From Kineosphaera sp032229625 (GTDB taxonomy: Bacteria; Actinomycetota; Actinomycetes; Actinomycetales; Dermatophilaceae), in assembly GCA_032229625.1 (NCBI GenBank), contig JAVTVZ010000205.1, positions 1-30,262 of the forward strand: a stretch of DNA of 30,262 nucleotides, given 5' to 3'. Position numbers and translations under genes: made by a program. Shown one piece after another: positions 21,966 through 30,262 of this stretch; the first letter of the stretch is position 1; each line of letters starts with the position of its first letter. The notes below the pieces were generated by a model. It was not told where the DNA came from. It made no database searches and saw nothing but the letters and a program-made list of their open reading frames with translations.

Positions 21966-24965
21966 ATGGTGGCCACACGTAACTCCTCGTCGCGCGCGTC
22001 GGGCTCCGGCTCCGGTGCGAGGTCCTCGGGCGGATCGTCCCGTTCGTCGAGCGCTTCTGCGCGTGCCTCGACCGGCACGGGCAAGGGGTCGAGCGCGTCG
22101 TCGCGCCCGCGCGGCGGTCGTCCCTCGGGGCGTGACGGTGCGCGTGGGGCCGCACGGCCGAAGGGCGGTGGGCTGCCGCTGCCCGTCCGAGCAGTCCGAG
22201 GCACGTGGATGGGGGTGGCGAGCGTGGCCGGTGGCGCCGTGCGACGCGTCGGCCGCAGCGTCGACCAGTTGGAGCCCGAGCACCGCCGGGACGGACTGGG
22301 TCTGCTGCTGCTGGCGCTCGCGGTCGTCGTCGCGACGCGGGAGTGGTGGGGCCTGACGGGCACCGCCGGCGAGATCATCCACACGGTCGCGGCGGGCACG
22401 TTCGGTCGCGCGGCGCTCATCCTGCCGCTCGTGTTGCTCGCCTTCGGGATCCGGCTCATGCGCCGCCCGGACGACGGGCACGGCACGAACCGGCTCATGA
22501 TCGGCACGGTCGTGCTCGGGCTGTCGGTGTGCGGCGTCCTGCACATCGTCGGGGGCGCCCCGACGATGTCCGACGGGCTCGAGTCCTTCCGTGACGCGGG
22601 CGGCATGATCGGGTATCTCGCGGGGGCGCCGCTGGTCGCGGGCCTGCGGGTGGCCGGTGCCGTGCCGATCCTGCTCATCCTCGGCTTCTTCGGCCTGCTC
22701 GTCGTCACGGCCACGCCCGTGCACCGCATCCCCGACCGGTTGCGTGAGGCCGGCGAGCATCTCTTCGGCCCGCCGATGCCGCGCGCCGACCGGGTCGAGC
22801 GCGGCGCCGACGGCGGCCTGCCGGTGCGCAGCCGCCGCGGTCGCCGACTCGGCCCCGACGGCGAGCCCCTCGACGGGGATGTCCCCTTCGAGCAGGCCGC
22901 GCAGATCCACCCCGGCCGCGGGAGCCGGGCCGGTCGCCTCCTGCGCGCGGCCCGCGGCGGCGCGGACGGCGCAGGCGAGGCGGCGACCGAGCCGGCACCG
23001 TCACGGGGCCGCGGCGCCGCCGCCTCCCGCGCGCAGGACCCGGCCGACGGCCCGGACGTGGCCGAGGAGGGGCGCCGCGCGGCGGACGCCGCGTCGCGCG
23101 CCGAGGTCGCGCGCCGCGCCTCGCGCCGCGGCACCGAGCCGATGCCCGCGGGCGCCGATCCGCAGGGCCCGGCACCCGCCGCGGACCCCGACGCCGCGCC
23201 CCGCGCCGAGCGTGGCGCCCCCGCGCCGGTCCCGGCCCAGCAGCACCTGGAGCCGCCGGTCACCGAGCCGCTGCCGCAGCGGGTCGAGCAGCTGGCCCTG
23301 GCCGGGGACGTCACCTACACGCTGCCGGACCCGGCGGCGCTCAAGCCCGGCACGCCGCACAAGAGCCGCTCGGTCGTCAACGACCGGGTCGTCGAGGCTC
23401 TCACGGGCGTGCTCGACCAGTTCTCCATCGACGCGCAGGTCACCGGCTTCTCGCGGGGGCCGACGGTGACCCGCTACGAGGTCGAGCTGGGCCCGGGCAT
23501 CAAGGTCGAGCGGGTCACGGCCCTGAGCAAGAATATCGCCTACGCCGTCGCGAGCGCCGACGTGCGCATCCTGAGCCCGATCCCCGGCAAGTCGGCGATC
23601 GGCATCGAGATCCCCAACGCCGACCGCGAGAAGGTCAGCCTCGGCGACGTGCTGCGCAGTCAGGTCGCGCACAAGAACACGCACCCGATGGTCATGGGCG
23701 TCGGCAAGGACGTCGAGGGCGGCTACGTCATCGCCAACCTCGCGAAGATGCCGCACATGCTCGTCGCCGGTGCCACGGGCTCGGGCAAGTCCAGCTTCGT
23801 CAACTCGATGATCACGTCGATCCTCATGCGCTCGACGCCGGACGAGGTGCGGATGATCCTCGTCGACCCCAAGCGGGTCGAGCTCACCGCCTACGACGGC
23901 ATCCCGCACCTCATCACGCCGATCATCACCAACCCGAAGAAGGCCGCCGAGGCCCTCGCGTGGGTCGTCAAGGAGATGGACGCGCGGTACGACGACCTCG
24001 CGGCGTTCGGCTTCAAGCACATCGACGACTTCAACAAGGCGGTGCGCTCGGGGCGGGTCACGCCGCTGCCGGGGTCGGAGCGGGTGCTGCAGCCCTACCC
24101 CTACCTGCTGGTCGTCGTCGACGAGCTCGCGGACCTCATGATGGTCGCGCCGCGCGACGTCGAGGAGTCGATCGTGCGGATCACGCAGCTCGCGCGGGCC
24201 GCCGGCATCCACCTCGTGCTGGCGACCCAGCGGCCGTCGGTCGACGTCGTCACCGGGCTCATCAAGGCCAACGTGCCGAGCCGGATGGCCTTCGCGACCT
24301 CCTCGCTCGCCGACTCACGTGTCGTGCTCGACCAGCCCGGCGCGGAGAAGCTCATCGGCCAGGGCGACGCGCTCTTCCTGCCGATGGGCGCGAGCAAGCC
24401 GATGCGCGTCCAGGGCGCGTGGGTCACCGAGACCGAGATCCACGAGGTCGTCGCGCACGTCACGGGCCAGCTCAAGCCGACGTACCGCGAGGACGTCACC
24501 GTCAAGGCCGAGAAGAAGCAGATCGACGACGACATCGGCGACGACCTCGACCTGCTGCTGCAGGCCACGGAGCTCGTCGTAACGTCGCAGTTCGGCTCGA
24601 CGTCGATGTTGCAGCGCAAGCTGCGGGTCGGCTTCGCCAAGGCCGGGCGGCTCATGGACCTGCTCGAGTCGCGCGGTGTCGTCGGGCCGTCCGAGGGCAG
24701 CAAGGCCCGCGACGTGCTCGTGCGGGTCGACGACCTGGAGTTGACGCTGGCCGTGCTGCGCGGCGATGTCGCGCCCGAGGACCCGCCGAGCGCGCCGGGC
24801 CCGGGGCAGGTGGGTGAGCGCGACGGTCAGGGAGTCGGTGATCATGGCGTCCGTGAGAAGTACGGACGTGAGCCCGAGCCGGCGTATGCCGGTGCGGTCG
24901 ACGCCGGTGACGACGAGCCCGGCGAGGACGCCTGGCAGCTCACCGGCCGCGACCGTCGATACTGA
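21966..24965 (+). CDS. ftsK: DNA translocase FtsK/SpoIIIE
   Basis: Septum-located DNA pump that clears and aligns chromosome ends at division. About 999 aa. A basic Ser/Arg/Gly-rich start (1-75) is followed by four membrane segments between about 115 and 255, a low-complexity Ala/Arg/Pro linker to about 440, then the motor: Walker A GATGSGKSS (602-610, Lys608) and Walker B VVVDELADLMM (Asp719-Glu720). The gamma DNA-reading winged helix is at about 861-925 (SQFGSTSMLQRKLRVGFAKAGRLMD). An acidic tail follows. The start may be GTG 21969, judged by the -10 spacing, giving one residue less. The short linker and four helices suit an actinobacterial FtsK. Confidence 0.97.
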   Translation: MVATRNSSSRASGSGSGARSSGGSSRSSSASARASTGTGKGSSASSRPRGGRPSGRDGARGAARPKGGGLPLPVRAVRGTWMGVASVAGGAVRRVGRSVDQLEPEHRRDGLGLLLLALAVVVATREWWGLTGTAGEIIHTVAAGTFGRAALILPLVLLAFGIRLMRRPDDGHGTNRLMIGTVVLGLSVCGVLHIVGGAPTMSDGLESFRDAGGMIGYLAGAPLVAGLRVAGAVPILLILGFFGLLVVTATPVHRIPDRLREAGEHLFGPPMPRADRVERGADGGLPVRSRRGRRLGPDGEPLDGDVPFEQAAQIHPGRGSRAGRLLRAARGGADGAGEAATEPAPSRGRGAAASRAQDPADGPDVAEEGRRAADAASRAEVARRASRRGTEPMPAGADPQGPAPAADPDAAPRAERGAPAPVPAQQHLEPPVTEPLPQRVEQLALAGDVTYTLPDPAALKPGTPHKSRSVVNDRVVEALTGVLDQFSIDAQVTGFSRGPTVTRYEVELGPGIKVERVTALSKNIAYAVASADVRILSPIPGKSAIGIEIPNADREKVSLGDVLRSQVAHKNTHPMVMGVGKDVEGGYVIANLAKMPHMLVAGATGSGKSSFVNSMITSILMRSTPDEVRMILVDPKRVELTAYDGIPHLITPIITNPKKAAEALAWVVKEMDARYDDLAAFGFKHIDDFNKAVRSGRVTPLPGSERVLQPYPYLLVVVDELADLMMVAPRDVEESIVRITQLARAAGIHLVLATQRPSVDVVTGLIKANVPSRMAFATSSLADSRVVLDQPGAEKLIGQGDALFLPMGASKPMRVQGAWVTETEIHEVVAHVTGQLKPTYREDVTVKAEKKQIDDDIGDDLDLLLQATELVVTSQFGSTSMLQRKLRVGFAKAGRLMDLLESRGVVGPSEGSKARDVLVRVDDLELTLAVLRGDVAPEDPPSAPGPGQVGERDGQGVGDHGVREKYGREPEPAYAGAVDAGDDEPGEDAWQLTGRDRRY

Positions 24966-25029
24966 CGTGCCGCCCGAGCCGGCCGGCAGACCGGGTCGGC
25001 AGCTGCGGCAGCGTCGGCACAGGCGACCC

Positions 25030-26052
25030 ATGGGCGTTCGGCGCGCCGCCGGACGGCGAGAAGGAGCCGGGCGCACGGGTCTGACCTGCGGTCTCGTCGC
25101 CGCGGCCGTCCTGGGCCTGAGTGGCTGCGGCGGCATCGCCGGGGAGCCGGACGCCGTGGCCGGCCCCACCCCGACGGTGGCGACCGCGGCACCGACCGCC
25201 GGGCAGGTGACGTTGTCGACCCCGGCACCGTCGTCGCGGCTCTCACCGGGCCGGCCGACGTCGGCGCCCACGCCGGAGATCGACACGCGGACCCTGCCGC
25301 CGACCGGGCGACTCGACCCCGCGGCGCTCACGGAGGCGCTCGCGCCGGTCCGGGCGCGCTACGGCGACAGCCTCGCCGTCGCGTGGGGGCCCGTCGGCGA
25401 CCCGAGCGCGGTGCGCGCCGTCGGTGCGACCCGCGACATCGAGGGCTGGTCGACGATGAAGGTGCCGATCGCGGTGGCCGTGTCACAGCAGGCGGACGGA
25501 GAGCCCTCCGGGGCGCAGCTGCGTCAGCTGCAGCAGTCGCTCACGGTCTCCGACAACGACGCCGCGATCGCGATGTGGGACAGCCTGTCCGACCCGGTCG
25601 CGCAGGTCCGGGCGGTGCTGCGCGCGGCCGGTGACGAGCGCACGGTGCCGCTGCGGGGCCAGGACGGGCGGACGACGTCCTTCGGGCTGACGGCGTGGCG
25701 GGTCGACGACTCGGCGCGCTATGCCACCGGGTTGCCGTGCAGCGACGACGCCGACCCCGTGCTCGAGGCGTTGGGACGCATCACGCCCGAGCACCAGTGG
25801 GGGCTGGGCACGGTCGCCGATGCCCGCTTCAAGGGCGGCTGGGGGATCAGCCCGCACGGCTACCTCGCCCGACAGCTGGGCGTCGTGCCCCGCCGCGACG
25901 GATCGCAGGTCGCGATCGCCCTCGCCGCGCAGCCGCAGGCCGGCACCCACGAGGCCGCGACGGCCGCGATCAGTGAGGCGACGAAGGTGCTCGTGTCGCT
26001 GCTGGGCGAGGACGACGGCGGCCGCTGCCCGTCCCGGTCCACGCCGTCGTGA
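25030..26052 (+). CDS. Lipoprotein serine hydrolase, beta-lactamase/PBP fold
   Basis: Exported lipoprotein with a penicillin-recognising serine hydrolase fold. From the ATG at 25030 it has 340 aa: a twin-Arg-containing basic start, a hydrophobic core and lipobox LSGC with the lipid Cys33; a Pro/Thr/Ser linker to about 90; then the domain. The active-site set is SxxK at 141-144 (STMK), SDN at 174-176, and a Lys-Gly-Gly (RFKGGWG) where KTG is usual. The class-A-like SDN is clear, but the omega-loop Glu is not recognisable, so whether it cleaves beta-lactams or a peptidoglycan-type substrate is open. An in-frame GTG at 24967, two bases after ftsK, is a possible earlier start. A 14-bp tandem repeat begins right after the stop. 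Confidence 0.8.
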   Translation: MGVRRAAGRREGAGRTGLTCGLVAAAVLGLSGCGGIAGEPDAVAGPTPTVATAAPTAGQVTLSTPAPSSRLSPGRPTSAPTPEIDTRTLPPTGRLDPAALTEALAPVRARYGDSLAVAWGPVGDPSAVRAVGATRDIEGWSTMKVPIAVAVSQQADGEPSGAQLRQLQQSLTVSDNDAAIAMWDSLSDPVAQVRAVLRAAGDERTVPLRGQDGRTTSFGLTAWRVDDSARYATGLPCSDDADPVLEALGRITPEHQWGLGTVADARFKGGWGISPHGYLARQLGVVPRRDGSQVAIALAAQPQAGTHEAATAAISEATKVLVSLLGEDDGGRCPSRSTPS

Positions 26053-26105
26053 CCTAGTGACCGTGGCCTAGTGACCGTGGCCTCGTGACCGTGGCCTCGT
26101 GATCC
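26053..26105 (+). repeat. 14-bp tandem repeat after the lipoprotein stop
   Basis: Units CCTAGTGACCGTGG (26053-26066, 26067-26080), CCTCGTGACCGTGG (26081-26094) and a partial fourth. It starts the base after the stop codon and adds further TAG and TGA triplets. Confidence 0.93.
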
Positions 26106-26117
26106 CGTGACCTCACG

Positions 26118-26142
26118 GCGCCGGGCCGTGCCGGCCTGGCGC
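26118..26142. terminator. Bidirectional terminator, lipoprotein / dipeptidase
   Basis: 10-bp stem GCGCCGGGCC / GGCCTGGCGC with one G-U pair and the loop GTGCC, between the convergent lipoprotein and dipeptidase genes. Confidence 0.75.
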
Positions 26143-26165
26143 GGGCGAGCGTCCGAGGGCCGGGC

Positions 26166-27359
26166 CTAGACGATCGGCCCGTCGAGGTCCTCGATGCGCG
26201 CGACCGAGGGCGGGGCCGTGCTCGCGGCGGCGACCTGCTCGGCGCCCGCCCAGGCCCTGGCGATGTTGCCGCCGGTCAGCCGCGCGAGGTCGGCGTCGGA
26301 CCACCCGCGGTCGGCCAGCGCCGCGAGCAGCCGCGGGTAGCCGGTGACGTCCTCGAGTCCGGCAGGCAGCGAGTCGGTCCCGTCGTAGTCGCCGCCGAGC
26401 CCGACGTGCTCGACGCCGGCGACGTCGCGGACGTGCTCGACATGCGCGACGACCTGCGCCAAGGTCGCGGCGGGCTTCGGCGGGCAGTGCGTCGCCTGGT
26501 AGGCCTTGAGGGCGACGAGGTCGAGGTGGTCGATGCCGGCGCGCTGCGCCCGCGCCATCGCGTCGTGCCGCCACGCGGCCGCCTCGGGGGAGACGAATTC
26601 GGTCACGAACGTCACCATGCAGACCCCGCCGTTGGCGCCCAGCCGCTCGAGCACGTCGTCGGGCACGTTGCGCGGGCTGTCACAGACGGCGCGGGCGCTG
26701 GAGTGACTGAAGATCACGGGCGCGGACGAGACGTCGAGGGCGTGGCGCATCGTGTCGGGGGAGACGTGGGAGAGGTCGACGAGCATGCCGAGCCGGTTCA
26801 TCTCCGCGACGACGGCCTCACCGAAGCGCGAGAGCCCGCCCAGCCGCGGCGCGTCGGTCGCGGCGTCGGCCCAGGAGTTGTTGTGGTTGTGCGTGAGGGT
26901 CATGTATCGGACCCCGAGGCGGTGCAACGCCCGCAGCGCCCCGAGGGAGTCGCCGATGCTGTGCCCACCCTCGGCGCCCAGCATCGAGGCGATCCGCCCC
27001 GCCGCGATCGCCTCGGCGGCCTGCGCCGGCGTCGTCGCGAGCCGGAGGTCGCCCGGGTGCGCCTCGATGAGCCGCAGCGCGACGTCGACCTGCTCGAGCG
27101 TCGCCGTCACCGCCTCGTGCGCGCGCAGCGTGCCGGGCACGTAGACCGACCAGAACTGCCCGCCGACCCCGCCCTCTCGCAGCCGGGGCAGGTCGGTGTG
27201 GGTGTCGGCGCGGCGGGCGGTGACGTCGAGGCGTGACCAGTCGCTGCCGGCCTCCGTCCGGGCGTGCCACGGCAGGTCGTTGTGGCCGTCGATGACGGGG
27301 TGGTCGCGCAGCAGCGCGCGCACCCGCCGGGTCGTCGTATCAGTGCTGGTCGTGCCCAT
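26166..27359 (-). CDS. Membrane dipeptidase (peptidase M19, renal dipeptidase family)
   Basis: Zinc-dependent dipeptidase of the amidohydrolase fold that cleaves dipeptides, often with D- or dehydro-residues at the C-terminus. The 397-aa protein has the zinc-binding HxD in VIDGHNDLPW, the bridging Glu in LGAEGGHSIG, LTHNHNNSWADA, LVDLSHVSPDTM and IFSHSSARAVCDSPRNVPDDVL with the remaining His ligands, and GVEHVGLGGDYDG with the last Asp. No signal peptide or anchor is visible, so despite the family name it is probably cytoplasmic. The ATG at 27359 is preferred over GTG 27365 because it lies six bases after GATCGT (27366-27371), a plausible -10. It interrupts the otherwise co-directional ftsK-rimO block. 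Confidence 0.93.
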   Translation of the reverse strand: MGTTSTDTTTRRVRALLRDHPVIDGHNDLPWHARTEAGSDWSRLDVTARRADTHTDLPRLREGGVGGQFWSVYVPGTLRAHEAVTATLEQVDVALRLIEAHPGDLRLATTPAQAAEAIAAGRIASMLGAEGGHSIGDSLGALRALHRLGVRYMTLTHNHNNSWADAATDAPRLGGLSRFGEAVVAEMNRLGMLVDLSHVSPDTMRHALDVSSAPVIFSHSSARAVCDSPRNVPDDVLERLGANGGVCMVTFVTEFVSPEAAAWRHDAMARAQRAGIDHLDLVALKAYQATHCPPKPAATLAQVVAHVEHVRDVAGVEHVGLGGDYDGTDSLPAGLEDVTGYPRLLAALADRGWSDADLARLTGGNIARAWAGAEQVAAASTAPPSVARIEDLDGPIV

Positions 27360-27365
27360 CCCCAC

Positions 27366-27371
27366 ACGATC
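27366..27371 (-). promoter_or_regulatory. Possible -10 box of the dipeptidase gene
   Basis: GATCGT on the minus strand, six bases before ATG 27359; only A2 and T6 of the consensus match. A 6-bp inverted repeat TCGTGC/GCACGA (27350-27355, 27372-27377) surrounds it. Confidence 0.35.
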
Positions 27372-27472
27372 GCACGAGGTCGGCGGTGATCCGCGCAGCG
27401 GGCCGGCCGCGGCCCGCGCGCGACCCGACGGGCCCGGGTGCGACGGCCGACCGGGGGCCCCGCGCGGCCCCG

Positions 27473-27478
27473 TACAGT
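27473..27478 (+). promoter_or_regulatory. -10 box for leaderless rimO transcript
   Basis: TACAGT followed by six bases and ATG at 27485; no ribosome binding site. Confidence 0.65.
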
Positions 27479-27484
27479 GGGCGC

Positions 27485-29266
27485 ATGCCGACCTCGCGCG
27501 TCACCCCCGCCGCCCGCTCGGGTGAGGGCGGCGGGCCGGACGTCCCTGCCTCCCGACCCGAACGACCCCCGGCTCCCGACGCAGGCGCGACGGGGGGGAC
27601 CGCCGCGACGTGGCCGACCGATCCGCCGACCGATCCGCCGACCGATCCGCCCATCGATTCGGCGACCGGTGCGGGGGTGGGTCCGGCCGGGCAGGCGGCG
27701 CCGGAGGGCGGCTCGCGCCGCGTGGCGATCGTCAGCCTGGGCTGCGCGCGCAACGACGTCGACTCCGAGGAGCTCGCCGGGCGGCTGGGGGCCGACGGCT
27801 GGTCGCTCGTGGCGGATCCGGCCGACGCCGACGTCGCGGTCGTCAACACGTGCGGCTTCGTCGAGCAGGCCAAGAAGGACTCGATCGACGTCATCCTGTC
27901 CGTCGCCGACCTCAAGGCTTCGGGGCGCACGCAGGCCGTCGTCGCCGTCGGCTGTCTCGCCGAGCGCTACGGCCGCGAGCTCGCCGACGAGCTGCCCGAG
28001 GCCGACGCGGTGCTCGGCTTCGATTCCTACGCCGCGCTGTCGCAGCATCTCGGCGGCATCCTGCACGGGCAACGCCCGATCTCCCACGTGCCGCGGGACC
28101 GCCGCACGCTGCTGCCCGTCGCGCCGCGCGAGCGCCGCGGCGCCGCCGCGGGCCTCGCCCTGCCCGGCCACGGCGAGCGGCGCGCGCCGCAGGCCCTCGA
28201 CGAGCTGCCTACCGCGGGTGGGGGATTCCCGGTCGGCGGCGGGGCCGTGTTGCGGGCTCGGCTGGACGACCGGCCGTGGGCCCCGTTGAAGATCGCGAGC
28301 GGCTGCGATCGACGCTGCGCGTTCTGCGCGATCCCGGCGTTCCGCGGGTCGTTCGTGTCGCGGACGGTCCCGGAGGTCGTCGCCGAGGCGCGGTGGCTCG
28401 CCGAGCACGGCGTCGGTGAGGCGCTGCTGGTCTCGGAGAATTCGACGTCCTACGGCAAGGATCTCGGCGATCTGCGGCTGCTCGACCGGTTGCTCGGTGA
28501 GCTCGTCGCCGTCGACGGGTTGCACACCGTGCGGGTCTCCTACCTGCAGCCTGCGGAGATGCGCCCCGACCTCGTCGAGGTCATGACGTCGACGCCGGGC
28601 GTCGCGCCCTACTTCGACCTGTCCTTCCAGCACGCCGCGGGCGGTCTGCTGCGGCGGATGCGCCGGTTCGGTGACGCCGAGTCGTTCCTGACCCTCATCG
28701 AGTCGATCCGGGCGCGGGCCCCGCATGCGGGCATCCGGTGCAACGTCATCGTCGGCTTCCCCGGCGAGAGCGCGCACGACGTCGACGTGCTGTGCGACTT
28801 CCTCGCCGAGGCGGGGCTGGACGCGGTCGGGGTGTTCGGGTATTCCGACGAGGACGGCACCGAGGCCGAGGGCCTGGACGGACACGTGCTGCAGGAGGAG
28901 GTCGACGAGCGGGTCGAGCGGGTCAGCGAACTCGTAGACGCGCTCGTCGCGGAGCGTGCCGCGCAGCGCCTCGGCGAGGAGGTCGTCGTGCTCGTCGAGG
29001 ACGTCGCCGACCCCGATCCCGCGCCCGACGAGGGCGAGTCCGTCGCGACGGTCACGGGACGGGCCCTGCACCAGGGGCCCGAGGTCGACGGGGCGTGCCG
29101 GCTCGTCCTGCCGCAGGGCGCGCCGCTCCCGACGGTCGGGGCCCGGGTCCGGGGGGTCGTCGTCGACAGTGACGGCGTCGACCTCGTCGTCGCGCCCGCA
29201 GCCGAGCACTCCCAGGATCCGCGGTCGGACCGCGGGCACGCCACGCTCGCGAAGGAGGCACCATGA
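27485..29266 (+). CDS. rimO: Ribosomal protein uS12 methylthiotransferase RimO
   Basis: Radical-SAM enzyme that adds a methylthio group to the conserved Asp of ribosomal protein uS12. The N-terminal cluster ligands are Cys87 (SLGCARN), Cys123 (NTCGF) and Cys157 (VGCLAERY); the radical-SAM cluster is Cys274, Cys278 and Cys281 (CDRRCAFC). GCARN rather than the MiaB version, and FRGSFVSRTVPEVVAEA, identify RimO. A TRAM-like C-terminal domain ends the protein. It has 593 aa, about 78 of them a low-complexity Pro/Thr/Ala/Gly extension that the family usually lacks, including a 12-bp repeat giving TDPP units. The start at 27485 follows a leaderless-type -10. A Gly/Arg-rich insert (about 208-250) lies before the radical-SAM motif. 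It overlaps pgsA by four bases. Confidence 0.95.
   Translation: MPTSRVTPAARSGEGGGPDVPASRPERPPAPDAGATGGTAATWPTDPPTDPPTDPPIDSATGAGVGPAGQAAPEGGSRRVAIVSLGCARNDVDSEELAGRLGADGWSLVADPADADVAVVNTCGFVEQAKKDSIDVILSVADLKASGRTQAVVAVGCLAERYGRELADELPEADAVLGFDSYAALSQHLGGILHGQRPISHVPRDRRTLLPVAPRERRGAAAGLALPGHGERRAPQALDELPTAGGGFPVGGGAVLRARLDDRPWAPLKIASGCDRRCAFCAIPAFRGSFVSRTVPEVVAEARWLAEHGVGEALLVSENSTSYGKDLGDLRLLDRLLGELVAVDGLHTVRVSYLQPAEMRPDLVEVMTSTPGVAPYFDLSFQHAAGGLLRRMRRFGDAESFLTLIESIRARAPHAGIRCNVIVGFPGESAHDVDVLCDFLAEAGLDAVGVFGYSDEDGTEAEGLDGHVLQEEVDERVERVSELVDALVAERAAQRLGEEVVVLVEDVADPDPAPDEGESVATVTGRALHQGPEVDGACRLVLPQGAPLPTVGARVRGVVVDSDGVDLVVAPAAEHSQDPRSDRGHATLAKEAP
27614..27661 (+). repeat. 12-bp tandem repeat in the rimO N-terminal extension
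   Basis: CCGACCGATCCG three times exactly (27614-27649) and CCCATCGATTCG once. Encodes repeated Thr-Asp-Pro-Pro. Confidence 0.92.
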
Positions 29267-29892
29267 CCGGCACCGCTCCCGACCGCCAGGTGAGCAACTG
29301 GAACATCGCCAACGCCCTGACGGTCCTGCGGATCTTCATGGTGCCGGTCTTCGGGTGGCTGCTCCTGCACGACGGCGGCCTCGCCGCGTCGTGGCGCTGG
29401 ACGGCTCTCGTCGTCTTCGTCGTCGCGATGTTCACCGACCGGCTCGACGGTGAGCTCGCCCGCTCCCGCGGCCTCATCACCGACTTCGGCAAGCTCGCCG
29501 ATCCCATCGCCGACAAGGCCCTCACCGGGATGGCGTTCATCGGCCTGAGCATCATCGGCCAGCTGTGGTGGTGGGTGACGATCGTCGTGCTGCTGCGCGA
29601 ATGGGGCATCACCGCCTTGCGATTCGTCGTCATCCGCTATGGCGTGATGCCCGCGAGCCGCGGCGGCAAGCTCAAGACCGTCCTGCAGGCCGTCGCGTTG
29701 AGCATGCTCATCGCACCCATCGGGGGGCCGTGGATCTGGCTCGCCGGCGCCGTCATGGCCGTCGCCGTCGCCGTCACGCTCGTCACCGGCGTCGATTATC
29801 TGCTCGCGGCGCGCCGCCTCGTCGCCCAGGCCTCCGGTCCCTCGGGCGCCTCCGGTCCCTCGGGCGCCTCCGGTTCACCGCGGTCGTCGTGA
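29263..29892 (+). CDS. pgsA: CDP-diacylglycerol-glycerol-3-phosphate 3-phosphatidyltransferase
   Basis: Integral membrane CDP-alcohol phosphotransferase that makes phosphatidylglycerol phosphate. The full catalytic motif is present in DRLDGELARSRGLITDFGKLADPIADK: Asp62-Gly63-x2-Ala66-Arg67-x8-Gly76-x3-Asp80-x3-Asp84. The protein has 209 aa with about five or six membrane segments. Its last 20 residues are a soluble Ala-Ser-Gly-Pro repeat, encoded by an 18-bp tandem repeat. The ATG at 29263 overlaps the rimO stop (ATGA) and has AAGGAGG (29252-29258) upstream. The stop overlaps the cinA start (GTGA). Confidence 0.95.
   Translation: MTGTAPDRQVSNWNIANALTVLRIFMVPVFGWLLLHDGGLAASWRWTALVVFVVAMFTDRLDGELARSRGLITDFGKLADPIADKALTGMAFIGLSIIGQLWWWVTIVVLLREWGITALRFVVIRYGVMPASRGGKLKTVLQAVALSMLIAPIGGPWIWLAGAVMAVAVAVTLVTGVDYLLAARRLVAQASGPSGASGPSGASGSPRSS
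29830..29874 (+). repeat. 18-bp tandem repeat at the 3' end of pgsA
   Basis: GCCTCCGGTCCCTCGGGC twice exactly (29830-29847, 29848-29865) and a partial third unit; encodes Ala-Ser-Gly-Pro-Ser-Gly repeats. Confidence 0.93.
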
Positions 29893-30262
29893 CGCAGGCC
29901 GCGCCGAGCGGCGCGTCGTCCCCGCCGGGGGACGCCACGCCGGTCGCCGACCTCATCGCCCGGCTCGTCGCGCGCGGCGAGAGTGTGGCGACCGCGGAGT
30001 CGCTCACTGGTGGCCTGGTCGTCGCGGCGCTGACCGACGTGCCGGGCGCCTCGGCCGCCGTCCGGGGCGGCGTCGTGGTCTACCACAGCGACCTCAAGAC
30101 CTCCCTGGCCGGCGTCGATGCCGCCGTCCTCGCCGCCGGTGGCGCGGTGCAGGCGCAGGTCGCCGAGCAGCTCGCCGACGGCGTGCGCGCCCGGCTGGGC
30201 GCGACGTGGGGAGTGGGGACGACCGGGGTGGCGGGGCCGGACCCCTCGGACGGCGCGGCCGT
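29889..30262 (+). CDS. cinA: CinA family protein / nicotinamide-nucleotide amidohydrolase (3' truncated by window)
   Basis: C-terminal CinA (PncC-like) domain, which deamidates nicotinamide mononucleotide and often sits just upstream of recA. About 124 residues are visible: a polar start of about 20 residues, then VADLIARLVARGESVATAESLTGGLVVAALTDVPGASAAVRGGVVVYHSDLK with the active-site TAESLTGG, and GVGTTGVAGPDPSDG at the window end. It begins directly with the CinA-C domain, so it is the short form without the N-terminal molybdopterin-like domain. The GTG at 29889 overlaps the pgsA stop by four bases. Confidence 0.92.
   Translation, partial: MTQAAPSGASSPPGDATPVADLIARLVARGESVATAESLTGGLVVAALTDVPGASAAVRGGVVVYHSDLKTSLAGVDAAVLAAGGAVQAQVAEQLADGVRARLGATWGVGTTGVAGPDPSDGAA

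Overview
The window is very GC-rich, densely packed and strongly third-position GC-biased. It has TANNNT-type -10 boxes set 6-7 nt before start codons (leaderless mRNAs), and it carries the gene order dapA - ribonuclease J - ftsK - rimO - pgsA - cinA. Together these point to an actinobacterium, most likely a member of Micrococcales near Dermatophilaceae/Intrasporangiaceae. The family is inferred; no rRNA or other firm marker is present. The sequence is a scaffold with two 100-N gaps (14577-14676 and 15984-16083), both placed at tandem repeats.

Layout. (1) 1-1591: the end of an iron-siderophore ABC import operon (ATPase 3' part, substrate-binding lipoprotein), closed by a strong hairpin. (2) 1678-6045, minus strand: three secreted enzymes, namely a GH26-type glycosidase, a staphylococcal-nuclease-like nuclease with a C-terminal 'sunset'-type module, and a signal-peptide-bearing protein-arginine deiminase of the vertebrate PAD type with its catalytic residues and a calcium-site motif intact. 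(3) 6304-9657: a small UBP zinc-finger protein, a YgiD/LigB-type extradiol dioxygenase, an unknown four-helix membrane protein and a TauE/SafE transporter. (4) 9684-15974: a catabolic-looking cluster with an FAH-family hydrolase divergent from an IclR regulator, an MHS-family symporter with a probable operator in its promoter, an SRPBCC protein, an FNR-like flavoprotein reductase interrupted by gap 1, and an alpha/beta hydrolase with an Asp nucleophile whose usual catalytic His is replaced by Gln. (5) 16326-18901: thyA-folA (minus), a DUF952 protein and a split-barrel flavin-binding protein. (6) 19224-30262: the core block dapA-rnj (ATGA overlap), ftsK, a beta-lactamase-fold lipoprotein, a convergent membrane dipeptidase, then rimO-pgsA-cinA (4-bp overlaps), with cinA cut by the window end.

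Four cross-cutting patterns stand out. Short tandem repeats (9-18 bp) occur at or just beyond the ends of many genes. A dispersed hairpin motif, CACAC-N4-GTGTGCGGT, occurs three times in about 5 kb. Many genes appear to be leaderless. Both assembly gaps can be explained by repeats: the first has a predictable length class (2 mod 3), and the second is flanked by an exact 55-bp duplicate and probably is not a gap at all. No CRISPR array, rRNA, tRNA, insertion sequence or prophage gene was seen. The strongest candidate for something little described is the secreted PAD next to a secreted nuclease.
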